Part shown: positions 10,347 to 20,660 of the stretch, piece by piece | Position numbering within the stretch: the first letter of the stretch is position 1 | How the letters are laid out: every line of letters starts with the position of its first letter | Assembly (NCBI RefSeq): GCF_000003605.2 | Contig: NW_003126903.1 | Span: 35,761 to 57,756 of the forward strand | Origin: Saccoglossus kowalevskii | Taxonomy: Eukaryota > Hemichordata > Enteropneusta > Harrimaniidae | Reading direction: 5' to 3' | DNA length: 21,996 nucleotides | Translations under genes and position numbers: made by a program | Notes under the pieces: generated by a model | What the model saw: the letters and a program-made list of their open reading frames with translations, nothing else | Told to the model about the DNA's origin: nothing | The model's database searches: none

Positions 10347-11460
10347 CTACATTTGGTTATCCTTCATACAAATCAATTTCACAGTTATAGCCCATTTCCA
10401 TAAAACCAATTTATGACTGCATAGTTCATTTCTGCTGCTGTTAAACCATCGCTTGCATATGCAACTGGAGTCATTGTTGTCTTTCCATTTACCATATCTT
10501 CTTGACTCAAGGTTGAACCTAAAAACTGATATGAGCCTCAAAAGGAAGCTCATGATGTGCTGTTATGATGTGCTAAGATTTTCTAACAATATATAAAATA
10601 TTATCTTGAGTGCAATCACTCGATGTGTTTGTCAAATGTGGTTTACAATATAATATCATCATCTAAGTATATGAACAATGTTTTGAGGTTCAGCCCATCT
10701 AAATAACTGTCGATATTGCAATGAATTTTGCAGATGCATATTGCAAAACAAATGGCACTCATGGGCAATTCTAAGGTAGTGGTAAAAGCAGTCTTTGGAA
10801 AATCCTTACTGACCATGTCAATTTACCAGTACCAACTCTTCAAGACAATGCATGGATACCTGGTACTGCATATGAGTTTCGTACAGTACTAGTATTCACC
10901 TTCCTGTAGTCAACACATAGTCAAACACATTGCATTATGGGTACTAGGTGATCAATCATATATCCTCCAAGTTCCACCCAATTACAACCAAGCCTTGTTC
11001 TTCCCATTATTGACGTAGGCTAGTGTTGTTTAATCTCCAAAGGATGCCTCCACACCTCAATTTGTTTTCATCACTCCCGAAAATTGCCCTTGGTGCTCCA
11101 ATCCATACATGGTGATTCGCTACCTGGTATGATTCTGTCATTTGCTATCTCTCTGTAACTTGTCTTGTACTGGTTCAGCAGATTGGTTCATGTTTTCAGT
11201 GGTATATATTGGCTATATTTGCTCTAGTTACCCAAGTACAAAAACATTTTGTTCTTTCTCATCATCAAAAATCTCAGACGGAAATACTATGCCTGCATTA
11301 ATATACCTGCACAGACATTACCCTGGGCCAAGTTTTTTTCTTACATTCGTCTATAATTTTGGACAGTTCTCGGAAATATGCCCTTCCTGATTGCAGTTTG
11401 AGCATCTTGGAGCCAATTACTCATTTGCAAAACAATCACAGTTGAAACAATGAATAGATT
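10347..11460 (-). mobile_element. Decayed Ty3/Gypsy-type retrotransposon (gag-RT-RNase H)
   Basis: Read on the minus strand in order: a gag-type zinc knuckle CSNCNQEGHISENC at 11363-11404 (CX2CX4HX4C), preceded by a damaged first knuckle (CFNCDC) and a stop; the reverse transcriptase motif LCVDYRKVN at 10894-10920 followed by SYAVPGIHAL; a stop; a KTAFTT stretch; the catalytic box FIYLDD at 10658-10675; and the RNase H-like PVAYASDGLTAAEMNYAV at 10415-10468. These motifs and their order match Ty3/Gypsy polyproteins. The RT-motif to YLDD spacing (about 84 codons) is normal. YLDD to RNase H and knuckle to RT are too short, which indicates internal deletions; no protease motif was seen. Several stops and frame changes make it non-functional. 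Confidence 0.8.
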
Positions 11461-12300
11461 TCTTCTTGCCATTTCTTCCACATTGAGTCAGGTTGATCTG
11501 GTATATTGAGTTATAGGATGCCCTTGGAATTTATTCCAGTTTGGCTAACTTCAAACAGAACTACAGCACTTTTCACTATCATTTCCTGTTCTGTAACTCT
11601 GTTCATGCTCATCAACTGAGCAAATGTTTTACACTGCTCATACTGATGTTTGATAGACATAATCATTTTGTCATTTCACTACCCCCAAAATATGACCCCT
11701 CCACGACCATTCCTAAAGCTTGCATCAACAGCTAATGGAACAAAACCATCTCCTGGACACGCTAGATTCATCACTCCTCTGCATTGGTACCATACTGGCC
11801 ACTGATTTATGCCCTCCTGGTCATCTTTAGAATTATATACATATACATCTTCCAACTTTTAGATTATGCTGAGAATTGATGAATTCTTGTCCAGGTGATG
11901 AACTACCTGACTGGCCATCACCAGATACTGCACTTCAAAATAAATGTCTTTCCCAAAATATTATCTAGACTTGACTGTTGAGAACAATTCACAGACCCTG
12001 TGGGCCTGGACACCAAACCTTCCTGTAAGTGTGCCTTTGTTCATGTTAAGTGAATATAATTGAGAGTGTGTTTTTATATAGAAGCTTCACATATTGGCCG
12101 AAAGATTGGGGGCATGGCTTTTCGTACCATAATTAGTCATGCCCAACATCAGTTGCTGGGCAGATTTCCAAAGTTCATCTTCTCACTGCATGATACACTC
12201 ACTGGACTTACTTCGCAGAAACAGTTTGCCTCTGTGCACATGATCATCTCCATCTAGTGTATGTAGTTGATAATAATCATCATCTGGTTAAGGTTTCAAA
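11461..12300 (-). mobile_element. Possible gag portion of the same element
   Basis: Upstream of the zinc knuckles on the minus strand, where gag would lie. There is no recognisable capsid motif, and the open frames are short and broken. Assigned by position only. No LTR pair or primer-binding site was identified. Confidence 0.25.
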
Positions 12301-12986
12301 TGTGTTTAATCCCCCTGCTCTCCCCAATTGTAGAGGTCCCACAATACCACCAGGAACACGCCAAACTTGGAAAAATTGGGATCCATATATATATACCCTA
12401 GACCCCTTCCCGCTTTTATAAGGTCTGTTCGCACCTTTTATTGTGAACTGGAGTCACCTTTTCTTTGCTCTTCATATCTATAAAAACTCTCTTTCCGCCA
12501 CAGCCTTAAGTGGTCCTGAACAAAACAGTAATGACACTTACTATGAATGTCGCCCTTGAAAGCCAAGATCAACTTAGTAACCGGATAATACCCTACTTAG
12601 AATTCATTAATGTGTAATCCACACACGAAAAATAAAAAAATATTAAATTCAGTCTCGTTAACAAAAACAATGTATTATTAGTGATTATGTTGGTGTTTTA
12701 TTGTTTCTGCTTGACGCCTCAATACACAAAGTTTTAATTCCAATCAAACACCATGTTCCTCGAATATCTTACCTTCTGTGTGTTCTTTTTCATGAGTTGT
12801 GTCTATGATGTATCTGTTTTTGCCGGTGGTCTATAGTATTTAAATATTAGGCTAAACAATATAAATAAACTTCAGTGTCCATGTTTATTTGTCTTTGTTT
12901 GTACATATCCTGTTTTCAAATGTGGTTTAATCGCGTGACAGAAAAAATGAAAGTGTTTCTACACTTAGATGCCACTTTTCAATTGT
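12301..12986. other. Intergenic, nothing recognised
   Basis: AT-rich sequence between the Gypsy remnant and dispersed repeat copy 2. No exon, tRNA or terminal repeat could be supported. Confidence 0.4.
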
Positions 12987-13194
12987 AATTTCAAAAAGCT
13001 TTTTCATACATAAATATTTGTATGGCGAAATAAATAACAACATTATTTGTCAGTCTCTGTGGTTCTAACAGTGTAGTGGATAACATGTTGGTTCAGTAAA
13101 TCGTTAATCGAGAAGCAGATGTTCATTAAAACCCGGTCAGGACGGTGGTTTACATCAACTATTGTCTTTATTGACAAGATAGGCTTTGATTGAC
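12987..13194 (+). mobile_element. Dispersed repeat, copy 2 (SINE-like)
   Basis: Second copy of the repeat at 5475-5692, same strand. Here the possible tRNA-like part is better kept (TCTGTGGTTCTAACAGTGTAGTGGA split over about 13056-13081, then ATTAAAACCCGGTCAGG). It is not a functional tRNA: the arms do not pair. Confidence 0.55.
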
Positions 13195-13496
13195 AGATCT
13201 AGTGTGACCTGTAGTCGTATTTTACTACTTCGCATAATGTACAAAAAACCTCCCTAAACTGCTTTAAAGAAAAATTAGGTCTAAAACAATTTCTTTTCTA
13301 TCGCCAGTGGGCGGTTGGTAGATGCGAAACATGATGAGCCCGGTGACCAGTAATACTGAATCGAGTGATGCAACCTGTCGTCACTGATACTAGTCACAAT
13401 ACTGCACGGTATGTAGGGGACTATTTTGTGAATGTTAATTGGCAAAGTAATTAACATTAAAATAGTGATGTTTTATGGCTGGAAAATAGTTAAACG

Positions 13497-13524
13497 ATAT
13501 ATATATATATATATATATATATAT
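13497..13524. repeat. (AT)14 microsatellite
   Basis: An uninterrupted AT dinucleotide run of 28 bases. Confidence 0.97.
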
Positions 13525-15176
13525 CCATTGTTTTAGTGATGATCAGTGTACATCCGGATCGTCGTTTAATTAATGACAGTATTATATAGTTTTAAATTCG
13601 TATGTGGGGGCGCTATAATATTTTTTGCTATCATATTTCATTGCTAATTAGAATTGTCTATGGTTTACAGTTTCATTCATATTTTGATTGGCTGTTCTAT
13701 AAAAATGTAATATCATTTTCTTCTCTCCAGATGCCATTTTATGTTTTATTTATATTGCATAAACCTGAATACTATTATTGAAATACCGTTATAATATATA
13801 ATCGCTGTGTATAAATTGTTTATATACTTTGTATGTCTCCTTGTTTTGTTCTCGTCCACTGTGTGTCACCAACGTAGTTTTTTTTTATTTTTTATTATAT
13901 TACCATTATGTAGTATGTCGTATATCGCTGTTTTAGAACCGTGGAATAATACCCTGCTTCTGAATTCTGGATTTACAAAAGTTCTCTACACTCGGGCTTA
14001 TGTTTTATTGTATGTTGCCGATTGATATTACCTGCTTTCAAGTAGCACTGAACCATATAAATTAATGTCTCCAAGCAGTATTCCGATAAAATAAGCCTAT
14101 GTACTGTATTTGCCTGTGGTTTTCCTATGGAGTAGATATCTCGTCACTGTAAACCTAAAATTTACTTATCGGAAAAAAAAAATGTTATTCTGACCACTAA
14201 CATTTCAAATAGACACATTAGCTGATCTTTCCAGTGATATTTCCTATTAGTAAAATCGTTTTGTCAACTTTGTTATACAACTAACATTTATAGATTCATC
14301 CAATTATGTTCTACATTAACACAATTACAAGCGTTTACTTATATTCTGTGTATTTTTTTGTATTGAAGAAATATACTGTTTTGTATATCTTGCCCATAAT
14401 TGAAGGAAATTATTGTAGTTTTCTCATGGATTTTATTTTCTATGCAGAGAAACATTGTATTCTGAGTAATTTCATACTAACAGACATTTCATCAGTTTAG
14501 TCTGGATTATCTAATACTTACAGGTTGAAAGACGTTACTAGTTTCTCTGTGCTTTTTTCTATCGAGAGACAACTGTGTTACTTAGTAGTCTAACATAGCT
14601 GCGGATTTTCATAGTTTCCTGTGATTTTCTATCACAAACCAGTACATTTACAAATTTTCTCGAAAATCAACAAAATAAAGTGTTGTTGATGATTATATCT
14701 AGTGTTCATATTTCGGCATTTATTGTAATCTCTCTGTAATTTTAGTGTTAGTTAGTGCAAAATAGTTTGTCAACATTTATACAGACATTGCTTGTTTTCT
14801 TTCTTCTTTTTTCTATCGAGAAAACGTTGATGTATTTTGTAATAATCTTGTTTTTGAGTACACATTAATTTTTCAAGTTTACCTAACATTCTGTGTTAAG
14901 TAATATCGTAAGTGTTGCAATTTATTTGTGGCTGTAGCATTTTAATATCATACTTTTTAGCCATCCGTGTATACATGGTATATTACGTTTTCTAGGTAAC
15001 TCAGTTAATGGGATATATCTCATATCGTTTTTTTTTTATATTTTATAGAACTCTTATAAGTTTTTAGTTAAGGTAATTGAAGTGACACTAGTATTATCAT
15101 CTTTAAAACATTGTTGCAATACCCAATATATGTTTACTTGTTATCTCACTTAAAGCAGATAACTAGCTTGTTACAA

Positions 15177-15199
15177 ATAATAATAATAATAATAATAAT
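15177..15199. repeat. (ATA)n microsatellite
   Basis: About eight copies of a trinucleotide AAT/ATA unit. Confidence 0.95.
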
Positions 15200-15785
15200 G
15201 CAGTCCACCAACGTCTTGCTCACTAGAAGACCAAAGATAACGAACTATGTTGCATCATATGTGAGAGACAAATACTATGTGTTGAAAAATCAAAGTTAAA
15301 TGTCAATTAAAACAATGTGCACGCAAAAAACATTAAGAGATATATCAAATGAAAGCACATTATTGTTCCCTCTGATAGATCTACAATAGAATCAGCGTTG
15401 TTACCTGCATTATTTTTTACAATTTTTAATGCACTTTATTTTTTGACTTCTAACCATATACGTTGGTGTAACGCTGAAGCCGGTACATTTATTATCTGAA
15501 CACATAGACGAATACTAGTTTACTGCGTCCTACTTGCCATTCGCAGGGGACGCTGTGAACCATTGAACGTCCAATCTCAGTAATGTAATACCCTCGCTAA
15601 TACATGTAAATAATCAGTCCAGATTTAAAACACAATTATATCATCGCTAGGATCATTATATAATCAACATCACTTGGGCCAAATTTAACGTTGGGGCGCT
15701 TTTCAGTGTCAGAGAGTTTATCTATAGAATACACAGGGTGAGGGCGCTGTACGAAAATGTTATCATAAATTCATTCGTAGAAATT

Positions 15786-15900
15786 GTGAAGAGTACTCAC
15801 AATCACGCGCCATAATTCAGAAATGTTGGCAGGGTTTCGTATAGTTGGACACATTAATTGTAAATGCGAACTCACAGTACAAGCGTAATTCATTTGGTAG
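15786..15900. repeat. Left copy of a diverged direct repeat
   Basis: GAAGAGTACTCACAATCACGC (split near 15793-15812) and ACTCACAGTACAAG-n-TAATTCAT (about 15871-15893) match, in order and orientation, GAACAGTGCTCACCGTCATGC and ACTCACAGTGCAAG-n-TAGTTCAT at about 17256-17314. The left copy has extra sequence in the middle. Confidence 0.45.
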
Positions 15901-16146
15901 TTTGAGTATACAAGAGTTGATAGACAGAATTACCATACCGATTATCTGCACGGTTAAAGAACCCATCAGCGGTCAGCAGTTCTTGTGATAAACGAGAGAT
16001 GGTGTCACCCAAGAGTCACTGAAAATTCAGGTTTTAAGGAGGAGGCCGACTGCTTCCCACAGTGCTGTCTCAAAATAAGTGTGAACACTATGGGAAATAT
16101 GTGTTGACTAATTCAAACTTGCAAGCTAAACTAATATCTCTACTAT

Positions 16147-16158
16147 GGGGGGGGGGGG
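16147..16158. repeat. G12 homopolymer
   Basis: Twelve G in a row followed by TAAC; the same G12-TAAC occurs at 21772-21787. Confidence 0.95.
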
Positions 16159-16203
16159 TAACTCCACCATCTAATGAGTGTACTTTTCAACACGACAACG
16201 ATT

Positions 16204-17020
16204 CTTACAGCCGTTCTGGGAATTATTCGAACAGTCAGTTAGCAAAATGATTTGCAACTTTGAAAAACACTTTGCTCTTTGTCCAATTGACGGTGCCACT
16301 TGATTGACGGGAGCGTAGTTTAGGGTTACTATTGCATAGGGGTTGTCGGCATGGCGAATTGCAAGTATTATCTAGCGTGCGTTTACAGCAACCATTCTTT
16401 ATTTTTTATATTTATATTGTAATTATTTTCAGTAATTTTAAAAATCGTATGTTGCGTGTTGCTTAAATTTGTCGAAAAATGTCAACCTCTCGCTCATTTA
16501 GTCAGTTGTAGCTGTCACAAACATGGACTAGACATAATAACGGTCGTCATACCCCGTCATTTTCAAACTGCAGTTGGAAAAGTGATTCGCACAAGGAAGG
16601 CACTTTTGATTTGACAAAGTCCATCAAACCGTTATAATCGAGTATCCGTCCGTGTATCCCTTACGTACTCTCCCACCTCGGTATAAAATCTGAATTTGAT
16701 ACATAATGCACCAGTAATGTAACAACAAACTAAGCTAAGAAACTTTACCTTTGAGCCTTCCGTGAAGTTCATTACTACCTGTAGTTACTCACCACACGGG
16801 AGTTATTTTGTAAATTGCAGGTGGACTCAGATACAACATATAACCTGTTAATGTATGGTAACCAACGCGTGTCGTTTTGAAAACAGCGTTTTACCCGCAT
16901 CTAGCAAGATTGTGGGCGTACCAATACAACGGCGCCATCAAGTCTAGATTGGAAAATGACCCAAGTGTTTTGCAAAACTCCAAGATATATTGCTAAATAA
17001 TTCTCAGAACGGCTGTAAAT
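16204..17020. mobile_element. Mutator-like non-autonomous element with long inverted ends
   Basis: An 817-bp segment flanked on both sides by the 9-base direct repeat ACAACGATT (16195-16203 and 17021-17029). Its ends are inverted copies: TTACAGCCGTTCTG-G-GAATTATT at the left, and the reverse complement with one mismatch at the right. Weaker homology continues inward for about 100 bp (arms roughly 16205-16310 and 16925-17018, both containing TTGCAA, AAACACTT, CCAAT and GACTTGAT/CACTTGAT-type blocks). Long terminal inverted repeats with 9-bp target duplications are typical of the Mutator superfamily. There is no transposase frame inside, so it would be non-autonomous. Confidence 0.7.
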
Positions 17021-17249
17021 ACAACGATTTCTTCATGGTCTGAAACACAGCTCTGCCAATGATTTCTGAATTGTTGGAAAATTAGAATATTAGTATATTA
17101 TCTTTTTTCGACTTCGCTGATAGTGATTTCTAGGCTAATTAATATTCATCAACTCAATTCCTTATTAAGAATATCCTTATTAAATATATGACAAATAGTA
17201 CTTATACCACGAATCCTTGTTTTCATAAGTTACTCATACAGCTGCAATC

Positions 17250-17320
17250 ACTATGAACAGTGCTCACCGTCATGCAATCTCGAATAAAACACTCACAGTG
17301 CAAGGCTAGTTCATCAACAT
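17250..17320. repeat. Right copy of a diverged direct repeat
   Basis: Partner of 15786-15900; the pair brackets the Mutator-like element. Confidence 0.45.
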
Positions 17321-17449
17321 GTCTATTCTCTTGCTTGAGTGTGAAAGTACATGGTTTAGTGACGACCTCTGTTTTTTTTAGAAAGTAGAATTTATTTTAT
17401 TTGGGAAGGGTCTTCTATAAAAATATAACAGATGTAATGAATAAATTTT

Positions 17450-17565
17450 AATATTTTATTGTAATTTCAACACTAGATGTGGTCACTGGCTTGAAAATGG
17501 TAGTATCGCAGAAATTGAGCTGGAGATCGACTGCAAGCCCCCATGGGTACAAGTTATAATATGTT
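17450..17565 (+). repeat. 115-bp duplicated segment, copy 1
   Basis: Matches 17647-17761 at a spacing of about 197 bp. Shared blocks are TATTTTATT-TAATTTCAA, ACTAGATGTG, GAAAATGGTA, AAATTGAGCTG and AAGCCCCCATGGGTACA. On the plus strand an open frame runs through it, ending in KPPWVQ. Confidence 0.75.
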
Positions 17566-17646
17566 TTGGGGTAAGTGAATGAACTGTATACCTTCATTAA
17601 TTAGAGCATCATTTGATGTTCACTGCTTGTAATATTGTAATTAATT

Positions 17647-17761
17647 AATTTTTATATTTTATTTTAATTTCAAGACTAGATGTGATTCACTGCCTGGAAA
17701 ATGGTATATCACAAAAATTGAGCTGCAGTTAGACTTCAAGCCCCCATGGGTACAGGTCATA
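17647..17761 (+). repeat. 115-bp duplicated segment, copy 2
   Basis: Second copy of the 17450-17565 segment. The T-rich lead ending TTTCAAG resembles a 3' splice site, and GGTACAG|GTCATA could be a weak donor, giving a 75-base candidate exon in frame (TRCDSLPGKWYITKIELQL, then KPPWVQ). Copy 1 reads similarly but with compensating indels. No other exon was found nearby, so a gene is not called. Confidence 0.65.
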
Positions 17762-17765
17762 AGTC

Positions 17766-18769
17766 CTTGATCAATTATAATGTTTACATGGTAGTGTATG
17801 TTCTCAATACCATGTATACAGTGAAAATAAAGAAAAAGGGAGAAGTTCTCGCAAAGCATGATTAGAAGTACACCTTCAAATATGGAGTTACTCAACTTAT
17901 TCATGCACAAATAAATAGAAAATTACATTAATATAGAAAATTACTTTTCCCAATCAACGACTCACAAATAAAAAAAAACATGGTACAGTCATGTCAACTG
18001 GAAAGACAATCGAATTCAGCCTCGAAACATTACCAACACAGAGAAAGTTATTGTAATGCCTTAAGTCGATACTAAATGACTTTTGTTATCTCGTTCTTGT
18101 TATGTTTATCTTGTTTTTTTAGGCGTGTGTCTAGTAGTACAATCGCAACATATATAATATCTGATATCGATAAAGTATGATTCCTAAATGCTTGGATGTG
18201 TGAGCAAATACATTTGGGTAATTTAATATTGTTTACTGGTTTTTAATTTCACTATTTCGAAAGTAAGTAAAATCCGCTAAATTAAAAAATTGTAAAATGA
18301 CAAAAGAACTATTTTATATGCAAAATTTATCAAAATAGTGAAACGGTTTAATTGTGCAATGTAGTTACCAGTTATATACACTGTGAAGAATTCAGATCAC
18401 CATGAACACAATCTATCGATGTTTTGCCGTATTAGTGTGTCGTTATCATTACAACAATGGGGGAGTCTTGTGTATATTGATAGGAATTTATATGTACTGA
18501 TCCCCTTCCCGCCTCAACGGTAAGAGATGTCGGGAGGCAATTTTTACTTTTTTATATTCAACATTTGCAGACTACACGGTTATATTAAACCCATTATATG
18601 GTTATGAGAGCAAGATATTATTAAAAATTAGTATCTTGATATAATATCTCAAAATCGGTTTTTAGGTTTTTGGTTAAACAAATTCCAGGTTTATCGACGT
18701 ACAACTTATTACCCACTGTTACATTGCTTATTCGCACATTCTACCAATCATGCTAGAAACTATCTGCTT
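17766..18769. other. Intergenic, nothing recognised
   Basis: AT-rich, no supported feature. The minus-strand open frame ending at 17659 overlaps the duplicated segment and is not domain-like. Confidence 0.45.
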
Positions 18770-19250
18770 GCAGTTACCTGGAAGACTGGGGAATAGTGTT
18801 GTCGTATTTGTAACATAATTAGAACTCAAACGTTTTTTTCCACATCTTTGTATTGAATTAACCTTTATACATTACTTATCTACTGAATACCCACATTTGC
18901 GATGTATAATCCATTTGATATAGCGTCATTGAATATAATGAATCAAAACCATACTGCTTAACTACAAATCTAAATATCATAATTGTTGTATATTACACAT
19001 TATATCATCACAGATAATGTTGAAAAATCCAAATATCTAAAACTGATAAAGATGTTACCACGTTCGTCCTTTCCCCAGTTATGGCATTCCTAATCACATC
19101 TATAATATGAACATATACAAATGATTAAGCTATATAAATTTGTGAAAGAAAGATATTACCACTGTAATATCTCAGCATAATGATTAATTTAAAACCGTGA
19201 AGTAAAGAATGTAATTTTTTTATAATCAATGTAATACTTTTACAAACAAC
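18770..19250. repeat. Paralogous non-coding flank downstream of gene B
   Basis: Partner of positions 1-853. It aligns by eye with many small indels, starting near the shared AACTCAAAC motif (about 48 and 18821). No coding exon was identified in it. Confidence 0.55.
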
Positions 19251-19254
19251 TTAC

Positions 19255-19541
19255 TTTTTGTCATTCAATTTCCAGCTTTCGCCAAATTCAAGAACGTCTT
19301 TGGCAATGCTACCATCTGGTTTCTGGAAGTCATTGCGAGTATCACCATCTGCATTACCCATTAGACCGCATAGCTTTCCATTGTAAAAAGAACCAGTGTA
19401 GGATACATATAATTCGTGCTTTCTGAGAGTCCAATTAAAAGTGAATGTCGTGTCTTTCGAAGTGAAGTGTAGTTTAATACCCTTATCTTCTTCCTGGATT
19501 TGTATAACTTTTGCGTCAGTCACCATTCCACCTGTACTTCC
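19255..19541 (-). CDS. Gene B exon: second half of vWD domain
   Basis: The acceptor is ATTTCACAG|GGAAGT; 287 nt to a consensus donor AAAAA|GTAAGT, identical in length to the gene A exon. It encodes VTDAKVIQIQEEDKGIKLHF, then KLCGLMGNADGDTRNDFQKP and FGESWKL. Reading through the donor gives TAA at 19251-19253. Confidence 0.85.
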
Positions 19542-19647
19542 CTGTGAAATAAACAAGTGTTGTGTATCTAGCTATGATCTTTGAATTCATAAAAAAATGA
19601 ATTAAATTATGTGTGGCACATCTCAATTCAACAAATTGGCAACTTAC

Positions 19648-19898
19648 TGTAGTAACATCCAGTCCATCAATAATTGCGTATTGATTTCCAACAGTTACGT
19701 TGAATGCGATTGTTCGTGTTCTGACTTGGTCTCGCCATGGTGTACTATCTTCTCTTGGTTCAAACTTGCTTGTGACTTCAAAACGAGGGTTGTCAGTGCA
19801 GTCCCTGAATAGATAATACCAGCATGTGCCTTGGAATGTATAAGCACGCCCATCGAATGTCCTCATATGAGGATCACCGCTCACTCCATTAGGAGGAC
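19648..19898 (-). CDS. Gene B exon: first half of vWD domain
   Basis: The acceptor is TTCTATCAG|GTCCTC and the donor GTTACTACA|GTAAGT; length 251 nt (four codons longer than gene A). It encodes PPNGVSGDPHMRTFDGRAYT, then WYYLFRDC, NPRFEVTSKF and NQYAIIDGLDVTT. It has the canonical GDPH start of vWD. Confidence 0.87.
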
Positions 19899-20079
19899 CT
19901 GATAGAAACATTTAAACACACGTTATGAATAATTGCTCTGCTTCTGTACATGAAATAAAGAAAATACAAGTGGAGAAACAAAATATGCATCTTTTGAAAA
20001 TCTTATTTTTTATTCATATGAATGAAGGAGTGAATGAATGAATTAAATAATTAATTAACGGGTCAAACACCATACTCAC

Positions 20080-20144
20080 ACTCGCAGACTGCATTATTTT
20101 CTGCTGTTTTACAATCATAGTCATCCCATGTTAAATCGCTAGCC
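20080..20144 (-). CDS. Gene B exon: C-terminal part of CTLD
   Basis: The acceptor is TTTGACAG|GGCTAG and the donor TGCGAGT|GTGAGT; length 65 nt. It encodes ASDLTWDDYDC, then NAVCE. W-D-D replaces the usual W-N-D. The donor sequence is identical to that of the gene A counterpart for at least 13 bases, and the split codon becomes Cys. Confidence 0.83.
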
Positions 20145-20370
20145 CTGTCAAATATAAGTTATTTGACTAAAATATAATTGCATAAGCCACAATAAATCAC
20201 TATATCATCTTTCGCAATGTTTTACCAACGGGATTATCACGGGATCAATTGGTTATAGATGAGATTCAATGTGATGTAGAAACAATTTAAACGTTAACCC
20301 CAAACTATGTTTCGTCGGCATTATTCTTAACTATCATTGTTCGCGGTTACGTGATATTAATTTTGCCTAC

Positions 20371-20511
20371 CTAATATCAACGCAGTCATGAGATCCATAG
20401 TAATCTATTGGATGTTTTCAGCCCAGTTATTGTATACAATGTTTTCATCATCAGTGTAGTAAGTGAATCGCCCTTCGTGGTTCAGATCTGTTATCCCAAG
20501 CCAATAATAAC
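20371..20511 (-). CDS. Gene B exon: CTLD core, one-base deletion
   Basis: The acceptor is TATTAG|GTTATT and the donor GATATTAG|GTAGGC; length 141 nt. It encodes YYWLGITDLNHEGRFTYY, then NNWAEN, after which the frame is broken within the AAAA run (plus strand 20415-20418). Reading resumes in the +1 frame as HPIDYYGSHDCVDI and joins the next exon in the correct phase. The gene A exon is exactly one base longer. Confidence 0.8.
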
Positions 20512-20533
20512 CTAATAAAATAAAATAAAAACA

Positions 20534-20644
20534 ATTAAATTAAATTAAATTAAATTAAATTAAATTAAATTAAATTAAATTAAATTAAATTAAATTAAAT
20601 TAAATTAAATTAAATTAAATTAAATTAAATTAAATTAAATTAAA
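20534..20644. repeat. (TAAAT)22 microsatellite in a gene B intron
   Basis: About 22 near-perfect pentamers fill most of the 149-bp intron 20512-20660. They end 11 bases short of the donor GTATAC. On the transcript strand the unit is ATTTA. The matching gene A intron (2213-2341) has no such array. Confidence 0.97.
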
Positions 20645-20660
20645 ACGCCTTGAAGTATAC

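Larger units (their letters stand above)
13195..15785. other. AT-rich gene desert with microsatellites
   Basis: No domain-bearing frame on either strand; the open frames at 13807-14025 and 14306-14500 are low-complexity and hydrophobic only because of T-richness. It contains the two microsatellites listed separately. Confidence 0.5.

Noticed and set aside
12060..12257. Plus-strand 65-codon open frame
   Set aside because: It lies antisense to the presumed gag region of the Gypsy remnant and shows no motif.
13050..13135. tRNA gene in dispersed repeat copy 2
   Set aside because: The B-box region is degraded and acceptor/anticodon arms do not pair.
13807..14500. Hydrophobic open frames that look like membrane segments
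   Set aside because: They arise from T-rich low-complexity sequence; no coherent gene structure.
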